From Streptomyces sp. NP-1717 (GTDB lineage: Bacteria; Actinomycetota; Actinomycetes; Streptomycetales; Streptomycetaceae), in contig NZ_JAAPBF010000034.1 in the NCBI RefSeq assembly GCF_022695985.1, positions 1-50,460 on the forward strand: DNA of 50,460 bases, in the 5' to 3' direction. The notes under the pieces are model-generated. The model searched no databases and had not been told where the DNA came from. It worked only from the letters and a program-made list of their open reading frames with translations. The translations under genes and the position numbers were made by a program. Numbering within the stretch: the first letter of the stretch is position 1; each line of letters opens with the position of its first letter. Shown piece after piece: positions 15,823 to 25,447 of this stretch.

Positions 15823-17214
15823 ATGAGCCGTTCCGCCCACCCCGCCGGACCCCGCTACGCCGACGTGCACACCGAGGGCCACTACTCCCCGCCGCCCGCC
15901 GACCTCAACGCGCTCGACGACAAGATCTGGTCGCGCACGGTCAGCCGCGGCGAGGACGGTGTCGCCACCGTCGCCGGGCTGCCCGTGACCCGCCTCGCCG
16001 AGGAGTTCGGCACCCCCGCCTACTTCCTCGACGAGGCCGACTTCCGCGCCCGCTGCCGCGCCTGGGCCGACGCGTTCGGCAAGGACGCCGACGTCTTCTA
16101 CGCGGGCAAGGCGTTCCTGTCCCGCGCCGTCGTCCACTGGCTCAAGGAGGAGGGGCTCAACCTCGACGTCTGCTCCGGCGGCGAGCTGGCCACCGCGCTG
16201 GACGCGGGCATGCCCCCCGAGCGCATCGCGCTGCACGGCAACAACAAGTCGGTGCACGAGATCGAGCGCGCCGTCGTCGCCGGCGTCGGGCGCATCGTCC
16301 TCGACTCGTTCCAGGAGATGGTGCGCGTCGCGCACATCGCCCAGAGCCTCGGCCGGGTGCAGCCCGTACAGATCCGGGTCACCGTCGGCGTCGAGGCGCA
16401 CACCCACGAGTTCATCGCCACCGCACACGAGGACCAGAAGTTCGGTATCGCGCTGGCCGACGGACAGGCCGCGGAGGCCGTCCGCCGCGCGCTGAGGCTC
16501 GACGGCATCGAACTCGTCGGCATCCACTCGCACATCGGCTCGCAGATCTTCGACATGGCGGGCTTCGAGGTCTCCGCGCGCCGCGTCGTCGAACTGCTGG
16601 CCGCGGTCCGCGACGAGCACGGCGTCGAACTCCCGGAGATCGACCTCGGTGGCGGTCTCGGCATCGCGTACACCCCCGACGACGACCCGCGCGAGCCGCA
16701 CGAGATCGCCAAGTCCCTGACCGCGATCGTCACCCGTGAGTGTGAGTCCGCGGGGCTGCGCACCCCCCGGATCTCCGTCGAGCCCGGCCGCGCGATCGTC
16801 GGCCCGACCGCCTTCACGCTCTACGAGGTCGGCACCGTCAAGCCCCTGGAGGGGCTGCGGACGTACGTGAGCGTCGACGGCGGCATGTCGGACAACATCC
16901 GTACCGCGCTGTACGACGCCGAGTACAGCGTCGCGCTCGTCTCCCGCCGCTCCGACGCCGAGCCGATGCTCTCGCGCGTCGTCGGCAAGCACTGCGAGAG
17001 CGGTGACATCGTCGTGCGCGACGCGTTCCTGCCCGCGGACCTTGCGCCCGGGGACCTGATCGCGGTCCCCGCCACCGGCGCGTACTGCCGCTCCATGGCG
17101 AGCAACTACAACCACGCGCTGCGCCCGCCGGTCGTCGCCGTCAAGGACGGCGGGGCGCGGGTGATCGTCCGGCGCGAGACGGAGGAAGATCTCCTGCGTC
17201 TGGATGTCGGTTAG
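15823..17214 (+). CDS. lysA: Diaminopimelate decarboxylase
   Basis: This 463-residue PLP enzyme converts meso-diaminopimelate to L-lysine, the last lysine step. It has the PLP-linking Lys96 in VFYAGKAFL, the SHIGSQIFD loop, the glycine-rich phosphate loop in [18 protein letters not shown] (Glu320) and the CESGD motif with Cys391 that completes the active site across the dimer. The fold is an alanine-racemase-like barrel plus a C-terminal beta domain. ATG 15823 lies after an AAGAGAG-type ribosome site. It opens the aspartate-family block lysA-hom-thrC-thrB. Confidence 0.97.
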   Translation: MSRSAHPAGPRYADVHTEGHYSPPPADLNALDDKIWSRTVSRGEDGVATVAGLPVTRLAEEFGTPAYFLDEADFRARCRAWADAFGKDADVFYAGKAFLSRAVVHWLKEEGLNLDVCSGGELATALDAGMPPERIALHGNNKSVHEIERAVVAGVGRIVLDSFQEMVRVAHIAQSLGRVQPVQIRVTVGVEAHTHEFIATAHEDQKFGIALADGQAAEAVRRALRLDGIELVGIHSHIGSQIFDMAGFEVSARRVVELLAAVRDEHGVELPEIDLGGGLGIAYTPDDDPREPHEIAKSLTAIVTRECESAGLRTPRISVEPGRAIVGPTAFTLYEVGTVKPLEGLRTYVSVDGGMSDNIRTALYDAEYSVALVSRRSDAEPMLSRVVGKHCESGDIVVRDAFLPADLAPGDLIAVPATGAYCRSMASNYNHALRPPVVAVKDGGARVIVRRETEEDLLRLDVG

Positions 17215-17309
17215 CTGAGATAGACGTCTCGTATGACGGACGGAGGGTAGAAACTTCGGTCCGGTGCGTGAGACTGGTCCACATCGCTGAGAGAGGGAAT
17301 CGAGGTCGC

Positions 17310-18620
17310 ATGATGCGTACGCGTCCGCTGAAGGTGGCGCTTCTGGGCTGTGGGGTCGTCGGCTCAGAGGTGGCGCGCATCATGGCGACGCACGCCGACG
17401 ATCTGGCCGCGCGGATCGGCGCGCCCCTGGAACTCGCCGGGGTCGCCGTCCGCCGTCCCTCCAAGGTGCGCGAGGGCATCGACCCCGCCCTGGTCACCAC
17501 GGACGCGACGGCGCTGGTCGAACGGGGCGACATCGACGTCGTCGTCGAGGTCATCGGCGGTATCGAGCCCGCCCGCACGCTGATCACCACCGCCTTCGAG
17601 CACGGCGCGTCCGTCGTCTCGGCCAACAAGGCGCTGCTCGCCGAGGACGGCGCGACGCTCTTCGCCGCGGCCGAGAAGTACGGCAAGGACCTCTACTACG
17701 AGGCCGCCGTCGCGGGCGCCATCCCGCTGCTGAGGCCGCTGCGGGAATCCCTCGCGGGGGACAAGGTCAACCGCGTGCTCGGCATCGTCAACGGCACCAC
17801 GAACTTCATCCTCGACCGGATGGACTCCTCGGGCGCCGGCTACTCGGAGGCGCTGGACGAGGCGACGGCGCTCGGTTACGCGGAGGCCGACCCGACCGCC
17901 GACGTCGAGGGCTTCGACGCCGCCGCCAAGGCCGCGATCCTCGCGGGGATCGCCTTCCACACCCGCGTACGCCTCGACGACGTCCACCGCGAGGGGCTGA
18001 CCGAGGTCACCGCCGCCGACATCGCCTCCGCCCGGCGCATGGGCTGCACCGTCAAACTCCTCGCCATCTGCGAGCGCGCCGCCGACGGGAAGTCGGTCAC
18101 CGCGCGCGTCCATCCGGCGATGATCCCGCTCACCCACCCGCTCGCCTCCGTGCGCGAGGCGTACAACGCGGTCTTCGTGGAAGCCGAGGCGGCGGGACAG
18201 CTGATGTTCTACGGCCCCGGCGCCGGCGGCCCGCCCACCGCGTCCGCCGTGCTCGGCGACCTCGTCGCGGTGTGCCGCAACCGGCTCGGCGAGGCGACGG
18301 GGCCCGGCGAGTCCGCGTACACGCGGCTGCCGGTCAACTCCATGGCCGAGGTGGTGACGCGGTACCACATCAGCCTCGACGTGGCCGACAAACCAGGTGT
18401 GCTGGCCCAGGTCGCCACGGTCTTCGCCGAGCACGACGTGTCGATCGACACCGTGCGCCAGCAGGGCCGGCTCGACAGTGAAGGACTCGGCGGCGAGGCA
18501 TCCCTCGTCGTCGTCACCCACCGCGCGCCCGACGCCGCCCTCTCCGGGACCGTCGAAGCGCTGCGCAAGCTCGACACCGTGCGCGGTGTCGCCAGCATCA
18601 TGCGTGTTGAAGGGGAGTAA
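17310..18620 (+). CDS. hom: Homoserine dehydrogenase
   Basis: This 436-residue enzyme reduces aspartate semialdehyde to homoserine with NAD(P)H. It has the nucleotide-binding motif GCGVVG (13-18), SANKALL, the substrate region [11 protein letters not shown] and a C-terminal ACT domain (about 353-430, [16 protein letters not shown]) that mediates threonine feedback in this form. There are two tandem ATGs, at 17310 and 17313; GAGG at 17302-17305 is 4 and 7 nt away, so the second may be used. thrC begins 7 nt after the stop, so the two form an operon. Confidence 0.97.
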   Translation: MMRTRPLKVALLGCGVVGSEVARIMATHADDLAARIGAPLELAGVAVRRPSKVREGIDPALVTTDATALVERGDIDVVVEVIGGIEPARTLITTAFEHGASVVSANKALLAEDGATLFAAAEKYGKDLYYEAAVAGAIPLLRPLRESLAGDKVNRVLGIVNGTTNFILDRMDSSGAGYSEALDEATALGYAEADPTADVEGFDAAAKAAILAGIAFHTRVRLDDVHREGLTEVTAADIASARRMGCTVKLLAICERAADGKSVTARVHPAMIPLTHPLASVREAYNAVFVEAEAAGQLMFYGPGAGGPPTASAVLGDLVAVCRNRLGEATGPGESAYTRLPVNSMAEVVTRYHISLDVADKPGVLAQVATVFAEHDVSIDTVRQQGRLDSEGLGGEASLVVVTHRAPDAALSGTVEALRKLDTVRGVASIMRVEGE

Positions 18621-18627
18621 GGGACCC

Positions 18628-19698
18628 ATGACGAGCAACGGCACCCACCAGTGGCGCGGCATCATCGAGGAGTACCGGGACCGGCTGCCGGTCGCGGAGA
18701 CGACGGCGGTGGTCACCCTCCGCGAGGGCGGGACGCCGCTCGTCCCCGCGCAGGTCCTCTCCGAGGCCACGGGCTGCGAGGTGCACCTCAAGGTCGAGGG
18801 CGCCAACCCGACCGGGTCCTTCAAGGACCGCGGCATGACGATGGCGATCACCCACGCCAAGGAGGCGGGCGCGCAGGCCGTCATCTGCGCCTCCACCGGC
18901 AACACCTCGGCGTCGGCCGCCGCGTACGCGGTACGGGCCGGCATGGTCTGCGCCGTCCTCGTGCCGCAGGGCAAGATCGCGCTGGGCAAGATGGGCCAGG
19001 CTCTGGTGCACGGCGCGAAGATCCTCCAGGTCGAGGGGAACTTCGACGACTGTCTGACACTGGCGCGCGGACTGTCCGACAACTACCCGGTGGCGCTGGT
19101 CAATTCGGTGAACCCGTCCCGTATCGAGGGCCAGAAGACCGCGGCCTTCGAGATCGTGGACGCGCTCGGTGACGCCCCCGACATCCACGTACTGCCCGTC
19201 GGCAACGCCGGCAACATCACGGCGTACTGGAAGGGGTACACGGAGTACACCGCGGACGGCCCCGCGACCCGCACGCCGCGCATGTGGGGCTTCCAGGCGT
19301 CCGGTTCGGCGCCGATCGTGCGCGGCGAGGTCGTCAAGGACCCGCACACCGTCGCCACCGCGATCCGGATCGGCAACCCGGCGTCCTGGCAGCAGGCGCT
19401 CGCCGCCAGGGACGAGTCAGGCGGCTTCATCGACGAGGTGACGGACCGACAGATCCTGCGCGCCTACCGCCTGTTGGCCGCCCAGGAGGGTGTCTTCGTC
19501 GAGCCGGCGTCGGCCGCGTCCGTCGCCGGTCTGCTCAAGGCGGCCGAGGAGGGGAGGGTCGACCCGGGCCAGCGCATCGTCTGCACCGTCACCGGCAACG
19601 GCCTCAAGGACCCGGACTGGGCGGTCGCGGGAGCACCCCAGCCGGTCACCGTCCCGGTCGACGCGGTGACGGCGGCGGAGCGCCTGGGCCTCGCGTAG
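18628..19698 (+). CDS. thrC: Threonine synthase
   Basis: This 356-residue fold-type II PLP enzyme converts O-phosphohomoserine to threonine. Lys66 in [11 protein letters not shown] is the PLP lysine; [15 protein letters not shown] binds substrate and cofactor, and the [14 protein letters not shown] loop holds the phosphate. The length and start fit the short actinobacterial form. The ribosome site GGGAG overlaps the hom stop. A strong hairpin follows at 19746-19801, before thrB. Confidence 0.97.
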   Translation: MTSNGTHQWRGIIEEYRDRLPVAETTAVVTLREGGTPLVPAQVLSEATGCEVHLKVEGANPTGSFKDRGMTMAITHAKEAGAQAVICASTGNTSASAAAYAVRAGMVCAVLVPQGKIALGKMGQALVHGAKILQVEGNFDDCLTLARGLSDNYPVALVNSVNPSRIEGQKTAAFEIVDALGDAPDIHVLPVGNAGNITAYWKGYTEYTADGPATRTPRMWGFQASGSAPIVRGEVVKDPHTVATAIRIGNPASWQQALAARDESGGFIDEVTDRQILRAYRLLAAQEGVFVEPASAASVAGLLKAAEEGRVDPGQRIVCTVTGNGLKDPDWAVAGAPQPVTVPVDAVTAAERLGLA

Positions 19699-19745
19699 TC
19701 ACGGACCGGCCGCCGGTCGCGTACACAAAGCACACCAAGACCCTG

Positions 19746-19801
19746 CATAGGCGCACAGGAAGGCACGCGACACGCATCGTGCGCCTCCTGTGCGCCCTAT
19801 G
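19746..19801 (+). terminator. Long hairpin between thrC and thrB
   Basis: Arms 19746-19766 and 19779-19801 pair with only small bulges around a GCGCACAGG / CCTGTGCGC core, giving a stem of about 20 bp without a T-run. It lies 47 nt after thrC and 140 nt before thrB, so it could end or attenuate the hom-thrC transcript. Confidence 0.65.
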
Positions 19802-19940
19802 TCGCCACTGAACCTTCCTTCGATAAGCTGTACCCAACCCGCCCCGCCGCATATGCCGCGGTGTTGTTGCCTTCGTGGCCGTCGGGTGTTTCCGTATCTC
19901 GTCGAGACTTCGCCGCCACACAAGGAGAGTCGTCCAAGCG

Positions 19941-20861
19941 ATGGCCGGTCCCGCTTTCCGCGCCGCCGCCGTACGGGTGCGCGTCCCCGCCACCAGCGCC
20001 AACCTCGGGCCGGGATTCGACACCCTCGGCCTGTCGCTCGGGCTCTACGACGACGTGGTGGTGCGCGTGGCCGATTCCGGCCTGCACGTCGACATCGCGG
20101 GCGAGGGCGCGCGGACGCTGCCCCGCGACGAGAACCACCTCCTCGTACGCTCCCTGCGCACCGCGTTCGACCTGCTCGGGGGCCAGCCCCGGGGCCTGGA
20201 GGTCGTCTGCGCCAACCGCGTCCCGCACGGCCGCGGTCTCGGCTCGTCGTCCGCCGCCATCTGCGCCGGGATCGTCGCCGCGCGCGCCGTGACGATAGGC
20301 GGCGACGCCCGGCTCGACGACACGGCGCTGCTGGAGCTGGCCACCGAGATCGAGGGCCACCCGGACAATGTCGCGGCCTGTCTGCTCGGCGGTTTCACGC
20401 TCGCCTGGACCGACGGGGGAGCGGCGCGGGCCATCCGGATGGACGTCGCCGAGTCCGTGGTCCCCGTGGTGTTCGTACCCGAGACGCCGGTCCTCACCGA
20501 GACCGCCCGCGGGCTGCTGCCGCGCTCCGTCCCCCATGTGGACGCCAGTTTCAACGCGGGCCGCTCGGCGCTGCTCGTCGAGGCCCTGACCAGGCGTCCC
20601 GAGCTGCTCCTCGCGGCCACCGAGGACCGGCTGCACCAGGAGTACCGCGCTCCGGCGATGCCGCAGAGCGTGGAGCTCGTGGGCCGGCTGCGGGCCGACG
20701 GCGTCCCGGCGGTCATCTCCGGCGCGGGCCCCACGGTCCTGGCGCTGACCGAGGACAGTGCGGCCGACAAGGTCGTACGGCTGGCCGGCGAGGGCTGGGC
20801 GGCGCACAGGCTCGGCCTCGACGGCACGGGCGCGAGCGTTCTGCCGCTCGGTTCTCAGTAA
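19941..20861 (+). CDS. thrB: Homoserine kinase
   Basis: This 306-residue GHMP-family kinase makes O-phosphohomoserine for ThrC. It has the N-terminal VPATSANLGPGFDTLGLSL motif and the ATP-binding loop PHGRGLGSSSA (99-105). The C-terminal GHMP motif is in the segment PAVISGAGPTVLAL. ATG 19941 has AAGGAGAG 11 nt upstream, slightly long spacing. It is separated from thrC by a 242-bp gap with a long hairpin, so it may have its own promoter. Confidence 0.97.
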   Translation: MAGPAFRAAAVRVRVPATSANLGPGFDTLGLSLGLYDDVVVRVADSGLHVDIAGEGARTLPRDENHLLVRSLRTAFDLLGGQPRGLEVVCANRVPHGRGLGSSSAAICAGIVAARAVTIGGDARLDDTALLELATEIEGHPDNVAACLLGGFTLAWTDGGAARAIRMDVAESVVPVVFVPETPVLTETARGLLPRSVPHVDASFNAGRSALLVEALTRRPELLLAATEDRLHQEYRAPAMPQSVELVGRLRADGVPAVISGAGPTVLALTEDSAADKVVRLAGEGWAAHRLGLDGTGASVLPLGSQ

Positions 20862-21252
20862 CGGTGGATTGCCGGTGAGTGAGAGGGGGAATGTTTGTTG
20901 GAGCCGGTAGTGTTAACCTCAAGTCTGCACCCGACGTCTTTTTGGCTCGGTGCTCGCGTCCCCATTCGGGACCACCATTCTTCCGGGAGCCTCCCCGACT
21001 GCCTGAGCAGCCTGCCTGAGCAGTTTTGAGCACGCCCCGGAACCGGCACGACACCCCTCGCTGTGTCCAGGAGTGGGCCGAGCAGGGGGACCTCGGGCCG
21101 GACCCATTGCACGTACGCAAGTTCTCCGCCGTACCCGGCGGGACCATCGCCCCGGCCTCGGCCCGTGATCGACACGATCACAGCCCGCGGCCGGACAGCA
21201 CAACCGGTCGCCGAGCCAGAAGGCCGACGTCCGCTCCAGGGAAGGACCCTTC
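20862..21252 (+). promoter_or_regulatory. Long leader region of rho
   Basis: 391 bp separate thrB from rho. A candidate promoter is TGTTTG (20892-20897), a 16-bp spacer and TAACCT (20914-20919). Downstream are a small hairpin GTCCC/GGGAC near 20969-20983, two direct copies of CTGCCTGAGCAG (20999-21010 and 21012-21023) and a C-rich stretch. If the start is near 20926 the leader is over 300 nt. Rho is known to control its own synthesis by early termination in several bacteria; that is a possible use here but is inferred. Confidence 0.45.
20891..21019 (+). CDS. Possible 42-residue leader peptide ORF upstream of rho
   Basis: ATG 20891 directly follows the purine-rich GAGAGGGGGA, a plausible ribosome site. 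The frame encodes 42 residues, starting MFVGAGSVNLKSAPDV and ending PEQPA, with TGA at 21017-21019. It overlaps the candidate rho promoter, so it is translated only if transcription starts further upstream. It matches no family I know. Confidence 0.25.
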   Translation: MFVGAGSVNLKSAPDVFLARCSRPHSGPPFFREPPRLPEQPA

Positions 21253-23322
21253 GTGAGCGACACCACCGATCTGATGGGCGTGAGCGCCGACAACAGCGTC
21301 GACACCACCGCGCCCGCCGAAGGTGCTGCCACCGGCACCACCTCACGGCGCCGCCGCTCCGGCACCGGCCTCGACGGCATGGTCCTGGCCGAGCTTCAGC
21401 AGGTCGCGTCCGGCCTCGGTATCCGGGGCACCGCGCGGATGCGCAAGAGCCAGTTGATCGACGTCATCAAGGAGGCGCAGGGCGGCGGTTCGCCCGCGCC
21501 CAAGAGCGACGCGACGGCCGGCGGCGACGCCGAGGCGAAGCCCAAGCGGCGCGCCACCTCCAAGGCCCGTACGGGCGACACGGCCCCCGTGGCGGAAGCC
21601 CCCGCCGCCGAGAAGGCCGCGGACCGCGCCCCGGCCAAGGCAGAGAAGGCCGACAAGGCCGACGGGCAGATCGACATCCCGGGCCAGCCGGCCAGTGACG
21701 ACCAGCCCGCGGGCGAGCGTCGTCGGCGCAGGGCCACCGCGCAGGCGGGCAGCCCGGACGGCAAGACCGAGACCCGCGGCGAGTCGGGCACCGACACCGT
21801 CGTGGACGAGCGGCCCGACGGCAAGACCGAGGCGGCCGTCTCCGCGTCCGCCCAGGGCGACGCCGACGGACGCCGCGGCGACCGCCAGGAGCGCGGCCAA
21901 CGGGGCGAGCGCGGTGACCGTGACCGCGGCGACCGCCAGAGCCGTCAGCGTGACCGCCGGGGCAAGGGCGACGACCAGCAGGGCGGTGGCGGCCAGCAGG
22001 GCGGCGGCCAGCGCCAGCAGCGCCAGGGCGGCGGCCAGAACCAGGGCAACGGGCCGCAGGACGACTTCGACGACGAGGCGGGCGGCCGGCGCGGACGCCG
22101 CGGCCGGTACCGCGACCGCCGCGGCCGTCGTGGCCGCGAGGAGTTCGGTGGCGGCGGCGAGCCGCAGGTCGCCGACGACGACGTGCTGATCCCCGTCGCG
22201 GGAATCCTCGACATCCTCGACAACTACGCGTTCATCCGGACCTCCGGCTACCTGCCGGGCCCGAACGACGTGTACGTCTCGCTCGCCCAGGTCCGCAAGA
22301 ACGGACTGCGCAAGGGTGACCACGTCACCGGCGCGGTGCGCCAGCCCAAGGACGGCGAGCGCCGCGAGAAGTTCAACGCGCTCGTACGCCTGGACTCGGC
22401 GAACGGCATGGCGGCCGAATCGGGCCGCGGCCGGCCGGAGTTCCAGAAGCTGACGCCGCTCTACCCGCAGGACCGGCTCCGTCTGGAGACCGACCCGGGC
22501 GTGCTGACGACGCGGATCATCGATCTCGTCGCACCGATCGGCAAGGGCCAGCGTGGTCTGATCGTGGCACCGCCGAAGACCGGCAAGACCATGATCCTCC
22601 AGGCGATCGCCAACGCGATCACGGTCAACAGCCCCGAGTGCCACCTGATGGTCGTCCTCGTCGACGAGCGTCCGGAAGAGGTCACCGACATGCAGCGGTC
22701 GGTGAAGGGCGAGGTCATCTCCTCGACCTTCGACCGCCCCGCCGAGGACCACACCACCGTCGCCGAGCTGGCCATCGAGCGCGCCAAGCGCCTCGTGGAG
22801 CTGGGTCACGACGTGGTCGTCCTGCTGGACTCCATCACCCGCCTGGGCCGCGCGTACAACCTCGCGGCCCCCGCCTCCGGACGCATCCTGTCCGGTGGTG
22901 TCGACTCGACCGCGCTCTACCCGCCGAAGCGCTTCTTCGGCGCGGCGCGCAACATCGAGGACGGCGGTTCGCTGACCATCCTGGCCACCGCGCTCGTCGA
23001 GACCGGCTCGCGCATGGACGAGGTGATCTTCGAGGAGTTCAAGGGCACCGGCAACATGGAGCTCAAGCTCGACCGGAAGCTCTCGGACAAGCGCATCTTC
23101 CCGGCGGTGGACGTGGACGCGTCCTCCACCCGCAAGGAGGAGATCCTGCTCGGCAGCGACGAGTTGGCCGTCGTCTGGAAGCTGCGCCGGGTGCTGCACG
23201 CACTCGACCAGCAGCAGGCGATCGAGCTGCTGCTGGACAAGATGAAGAAGACGAAGTCGAACGCGGAGTTCCTGCTCCAGATTCAGAAGACGACTCCGTC
23301 GCCCGGAAACGGCAACGACTGA
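21253..23322 (+). CDS. rho: Transcription termination factor Rho
   Basis: The 689-residue hexameric RNA helicase/translocase is much longer than E. coli Rho (419). After an N-terminal Rho_N helix-turn region (about 42-75) comes an Ala/Lys/Glu-rich and then Arg/Gly/Gln/Asp-rich insertion (about 80-305), typical of actinobacterial Rho and probably RNA-binding. The cold-shock-like RNA domain follows (about 310-390), then the RecA-type motor with P-loop APPKTGKT (Lys445), the [13 protein letters not shown] segment and [19 protein letters not shown] 21253 has GGGAAGGA upstream. A hairpin terminator follows at 23379-23410. Confidence 0.98.
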   Translation: MSDTTDLMGVSADNSVDTTAPAEGAATGTTSRRRRSGTGLDGMVLAELQQVASGLGIRGTARMRKSQLIDVIKEAQGGGSPAPKSDATAGGDAEAKPKRRATSKARTGDTAPVAEAPAAEKAADRAPAKAEKADKADGQIDIPGQPASDDQPAGERRRRRATAQAGSPDGKTETRGESGTDTVVDERPDGKTEAAVSASAQGDADGRRGDRQERGQRGERGDRDRGDRQSRQRDRRGKGDDQQGGGGQQGGGQRQQRQGGGQNQGNGPQDDFDDEAGGRRGRRGRYRDRRGRRGREEFGGGGEPQVADDDVLIPVAGILDILDNYAFIRTSGYLPGPNDVYVSLAQVRKNGLRKGDHVTGAVRQPKDGERREKFNALVRLDSANGMAAESGRGRPEFQKLTPLYPQDRLRLETDPGVLTTRIIDLVAPIGKGQRGLIVAPPKTGKTMILQAIANAITVNSPECHLMVVLVDERPEEVTDMQRSVKGEVISSTFDRPAEDHTTVAELAIERAKRLVELGHDVVVLLDSITRLGRAYNLAAPASGRILSGGVDSTALYPPKRFFGAARNIEDGGSLTILATALVETGSRMDEVIFEEFKGTGNMELKLDRKLSDKRIFPAVDVDASSTRKEEILLGSDELAVVWKLRRVLHALDQQQAIELLLDKMKKTKSNAEFLLQIQKTTPSPGNGND

Positions 23323-23378
23323 CGAACCGGCAGACGTTGTTCCGGGATTCCTGTCCCGATTGCTCAACTTGCTTATGG

Positions 23379-23410
23379 ATCCGCCCCGTTACTCCGGTGA
23401 CGGGGCGGAT
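23379..23410 (+). terminator. Rho-gene terminator hairpin
   Basis: ATCCGCCCCGT (23379-23389) pairs perfectly with ACGGGGCGGAT (23400-23410) and is followed by TTCTG. It lies 57 nt after the rho stop. Confidence 0.8.
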
Positions 23411-23490
23411 TTCTGCCTGTAATATCCGATGAGCCGTTCCATCCCCCCACACGGCGCCAAACCAATTCCCTTGATTAGCGGGAGATTTGC

Positions 23491-25218
23491 GTGCGTGTGT
23501 CGCGTCATGACCGACCGGTCCGTAGAGTGCGAAGACTGATAGCCGCTGGTACGGCGGCCGTCGCGGTCCTCGCCGGCGGGCTGGTCTCCACAGCACAGGC
23601 CGCCGATGGCGGCGGCGGTGAGAAGTTCCTGCCGCCCAAGGACAGCAAGGTCGTCAGCTCCAAAGAGATCTCGCCGCGAATCATCGGCGGAACGAACACG
23701 TCCATCAGCAGCGCCCCCTGGATGGTGCAACTGCTTTTCGAGTTCGACAACGACGGACTCTTCTACTTCACCTGCGGCGGAACGCTCGTCGCGCCCAACA
23801 AGGTTCTTACGGCGGCGCACTGCGTCACCGACGAGAACGGCAAAGCGCTCGACATGGTCGGCCGCGGCATGATTCTGGCCGACACGGCCAAGCTCGCCGG
23901 TGGTCCGAACGACGAGGGCACCGTGGCCGACATCAGCCGTTCGTATGTCGCGGGTTCGTACAACGCGGACGCGATCGACAACGACATCGCGCTGCTGACG
24001 CTCGCCAAGCCCCTGACGGGCACCCCGGCGCAGCCGGCCGCGTACCGGGACACCACCCGCTACGCCCCGGGCACCACCGCCACCACCTACGGCTGGGGCA
24101 TGACCGGCTCGGACCCGGACCTCGACACGCTGGCCGACACCCTCCAGCGCGTCACGCAGCCGCTCAACTCGGACGCCGCGTGCACCGAGAACCTCGACAC
24201 CGTGCTCAACAGCCCGGGCGCCTTCAAGCCCGGCCACATGATCTGCGCGGGCACGGGCGGCACGGGCGACAACTCCACCGGCAAGGCCACCTGCCCCGGT
24301 GACTCCGGCAGCCCGATGATGGTGAACGGCCGGATCATCGGCGTCACCTCCTGGGGCGTCTCCACGCAGTCCGAGCTCTGCAACTACCAGGGCACGTTCG
24401 ACGTGTACACGAAGGTGTCGACGTACATGCCGGCCCTCCAGCCGCGCATCGAGGACACCAACTTCAGCCGCGACACCAAGGCTGACCTGTGGGCCCGCAC
24501 CAGCGCGGACGGCAAGGCGTACACCTTCACCTCCACCGGCGACAAGTTCGCCTCCCGCAAGGCGTTCACCGGCACCTTCAGCGCCTACAACCTGGCCGTC
24601 CAGACCGACCTGAACAGGGACGGTTACGAGGACCTCGTCGCGCGCGGCAACTCCGGCGACGTGTACTGGCTGCACCGCTCGGCGAGCAGCTCCACATACG
24701 CGAAGACCAGGATCTTCAGCGCCTGGAACACGGTCCGCGCGATCGTGACCCCCGGTGACGTCACCGGCGACGGCCACCCCGACCTGCTCTCCGTCACCTC
24801 CACCGGTGAGCTGCGGCTCTACCCCGGTACGGGCAAGGGCACGTTCGGCGCCTCCACCGCGGTCGCCACCGGCTACCAGCTCTACAACCAGGTCCGCGGT
24901 CACGGTGACTTCACCAACGACGGCAAGCCCGACCTGCTGGTCCGCCGGGGCAGCACCGGTGACCTCCTGCTGGCCAAGGGCACCGGCGACGCCGCCGCAC
25001 CGTTCGAGACGCCCGTCGTGGTCCGCACCAACTGGTCCGCGTACACCACCATCGCCACCCCCGGCGATGTGACCGGCGACGCCAAGCCCGACGTCGTCGT
25101 CCGTAACGCGGCCGGCACCCTGTACCTCCTCAAGGGCACCGGCAAGGGCACGTCCGAGATCTTCGCCACAGGCGTGAACATCGGATCCGGCTGGACCGGC
25201 TACCACACCATCGCCTGA
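23491..25218 (+). CDS. Secreted trypsin-like serine protease with FG-GAP-like repeats
   Basis: This 575-residue protein has a Sec signal (RRVRRLIAAGTAAVAVLAGG, cleavage after AQA near residue 36). It then has an S1 chymotrypsin-fold domain (about 62-315) starting IIGG, with the triad His110 (TAAHC), Asp165 (DNDIALL) and Ser272 (CPGDSGSP). The C-terminal half (about 325-575) has repeated VCBS/FG-GAP-like units such as GDVTGDGHPDLLSV, GDFTNDGKPDLLVR and GDVTGDAKPDVVVR, which bind Ca2+ and form a beta-propeller-like structure. A propeptide (37-61) must be removed to free IIGG. GTG 23491 has GGGAG 6 nt upstream. It is monocistronic, between two hairpins. Confidence 0.92.
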   Translation: MRVSRHDRPVRRVRRLIAAGTAAVAVLAGGLVSTAQAADGGGGEKFLPPKDSKVVSSKEISPRIIGGTNTSISSAPWMVQLLFEFDNDGLFYFTCGGTLVAPNKVLTAAHCVTDENGKALDMVGRGMILADTAKLAGGPNDEGTVADISRSYVAGSYNADAIDNDIALLTLAKPLTGTPAQPAAYRDTTRYAPGTTATTYGWGMTGSDPDLDTLADTLQRVTQPLNSDAACTENLDTVLNSPGAFKPGHMICAGTGGTGDNSTGKATCPGDSGSPMMVNGRIIGVTSWGVSTQSELCNYQGTFDVYTKVSTYMPALQPRIEDTNFSRDTKADLWARTSADGKAYTFTSTGDKFASRKAFTGTFSAYNLAVQTDLNRDGYEDLVARGNSGDVYWLHRSASSSTYAKTRIFSAWNTVRAIVTPGDVTGDGHPDLLSVTSTGELRLYPGTGKGTFGASTAVATGYQLYNQVRGHGDFTNDGKPDLLVRRGSTGDLLLAKGTGDAAAPFETPVVVRTNWSAYTTIATPGDVTGDAKPDVVVRNAAGTLYLLKGTGKGTSEIFATGVNIGSGWTGYHTIA

Positions 25219-25238
25219 CAATCGCAGGTCAGTGACCG

Positions 25239-25252
25239 GGTGACCGGTCACC
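25239..25252. promoter_or_regulatory. 14-bp perfect palindrome upstream of the LCP gene
   Basis: GGTGACCGGTCACC is a perfect palindrome within overlapping TGACCGG / CCGGTCA units (25233-25257). It could be an operator or part of the protease gene end. No regulator is assigned. Confidence 0.3.
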
Positions 25253-25275
25253 GGTCAGGCTCCTCGCACCATCTT

Positions 25276-25305
25276 CTGTGGCCCCCGCTCCGGCGGGGGC
25301 CACAG
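25276..25305 (+). terminator. Protease-gene terminator hairpin
   Basis: CTGTGGCCCCCG (25276-25287) pairs perfectly with CGGGGGCCACAG (25294-25305) across a 6-nt loop, 57 nt after the protease stop. Confidence 0.85.
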
Positions 25306-25447
25306 CTCGTTGTGCAACCCTGCGTGCTGCCCCGCACGTCCGTACCCATGGACGGCGCACCGTGCCTGAAGGCCATGGCAAGGGGTAGCCGCACACGCTG
25401 CGAGAGCCGACGACAACCGGCGGGAGCCGACGGGAGCCGAGGAGCAC

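Noticed and set aside
19699..19811. Threonine-codon-rich frame over the thrC-thrB hairpin, suggesting a Thr attenuator peptide
   Set aside because: The frame has about five Thr codons in sixteen, but no ATG, GTG or TTG precedes them in this frame within the gap, so no leader peptide can start there.
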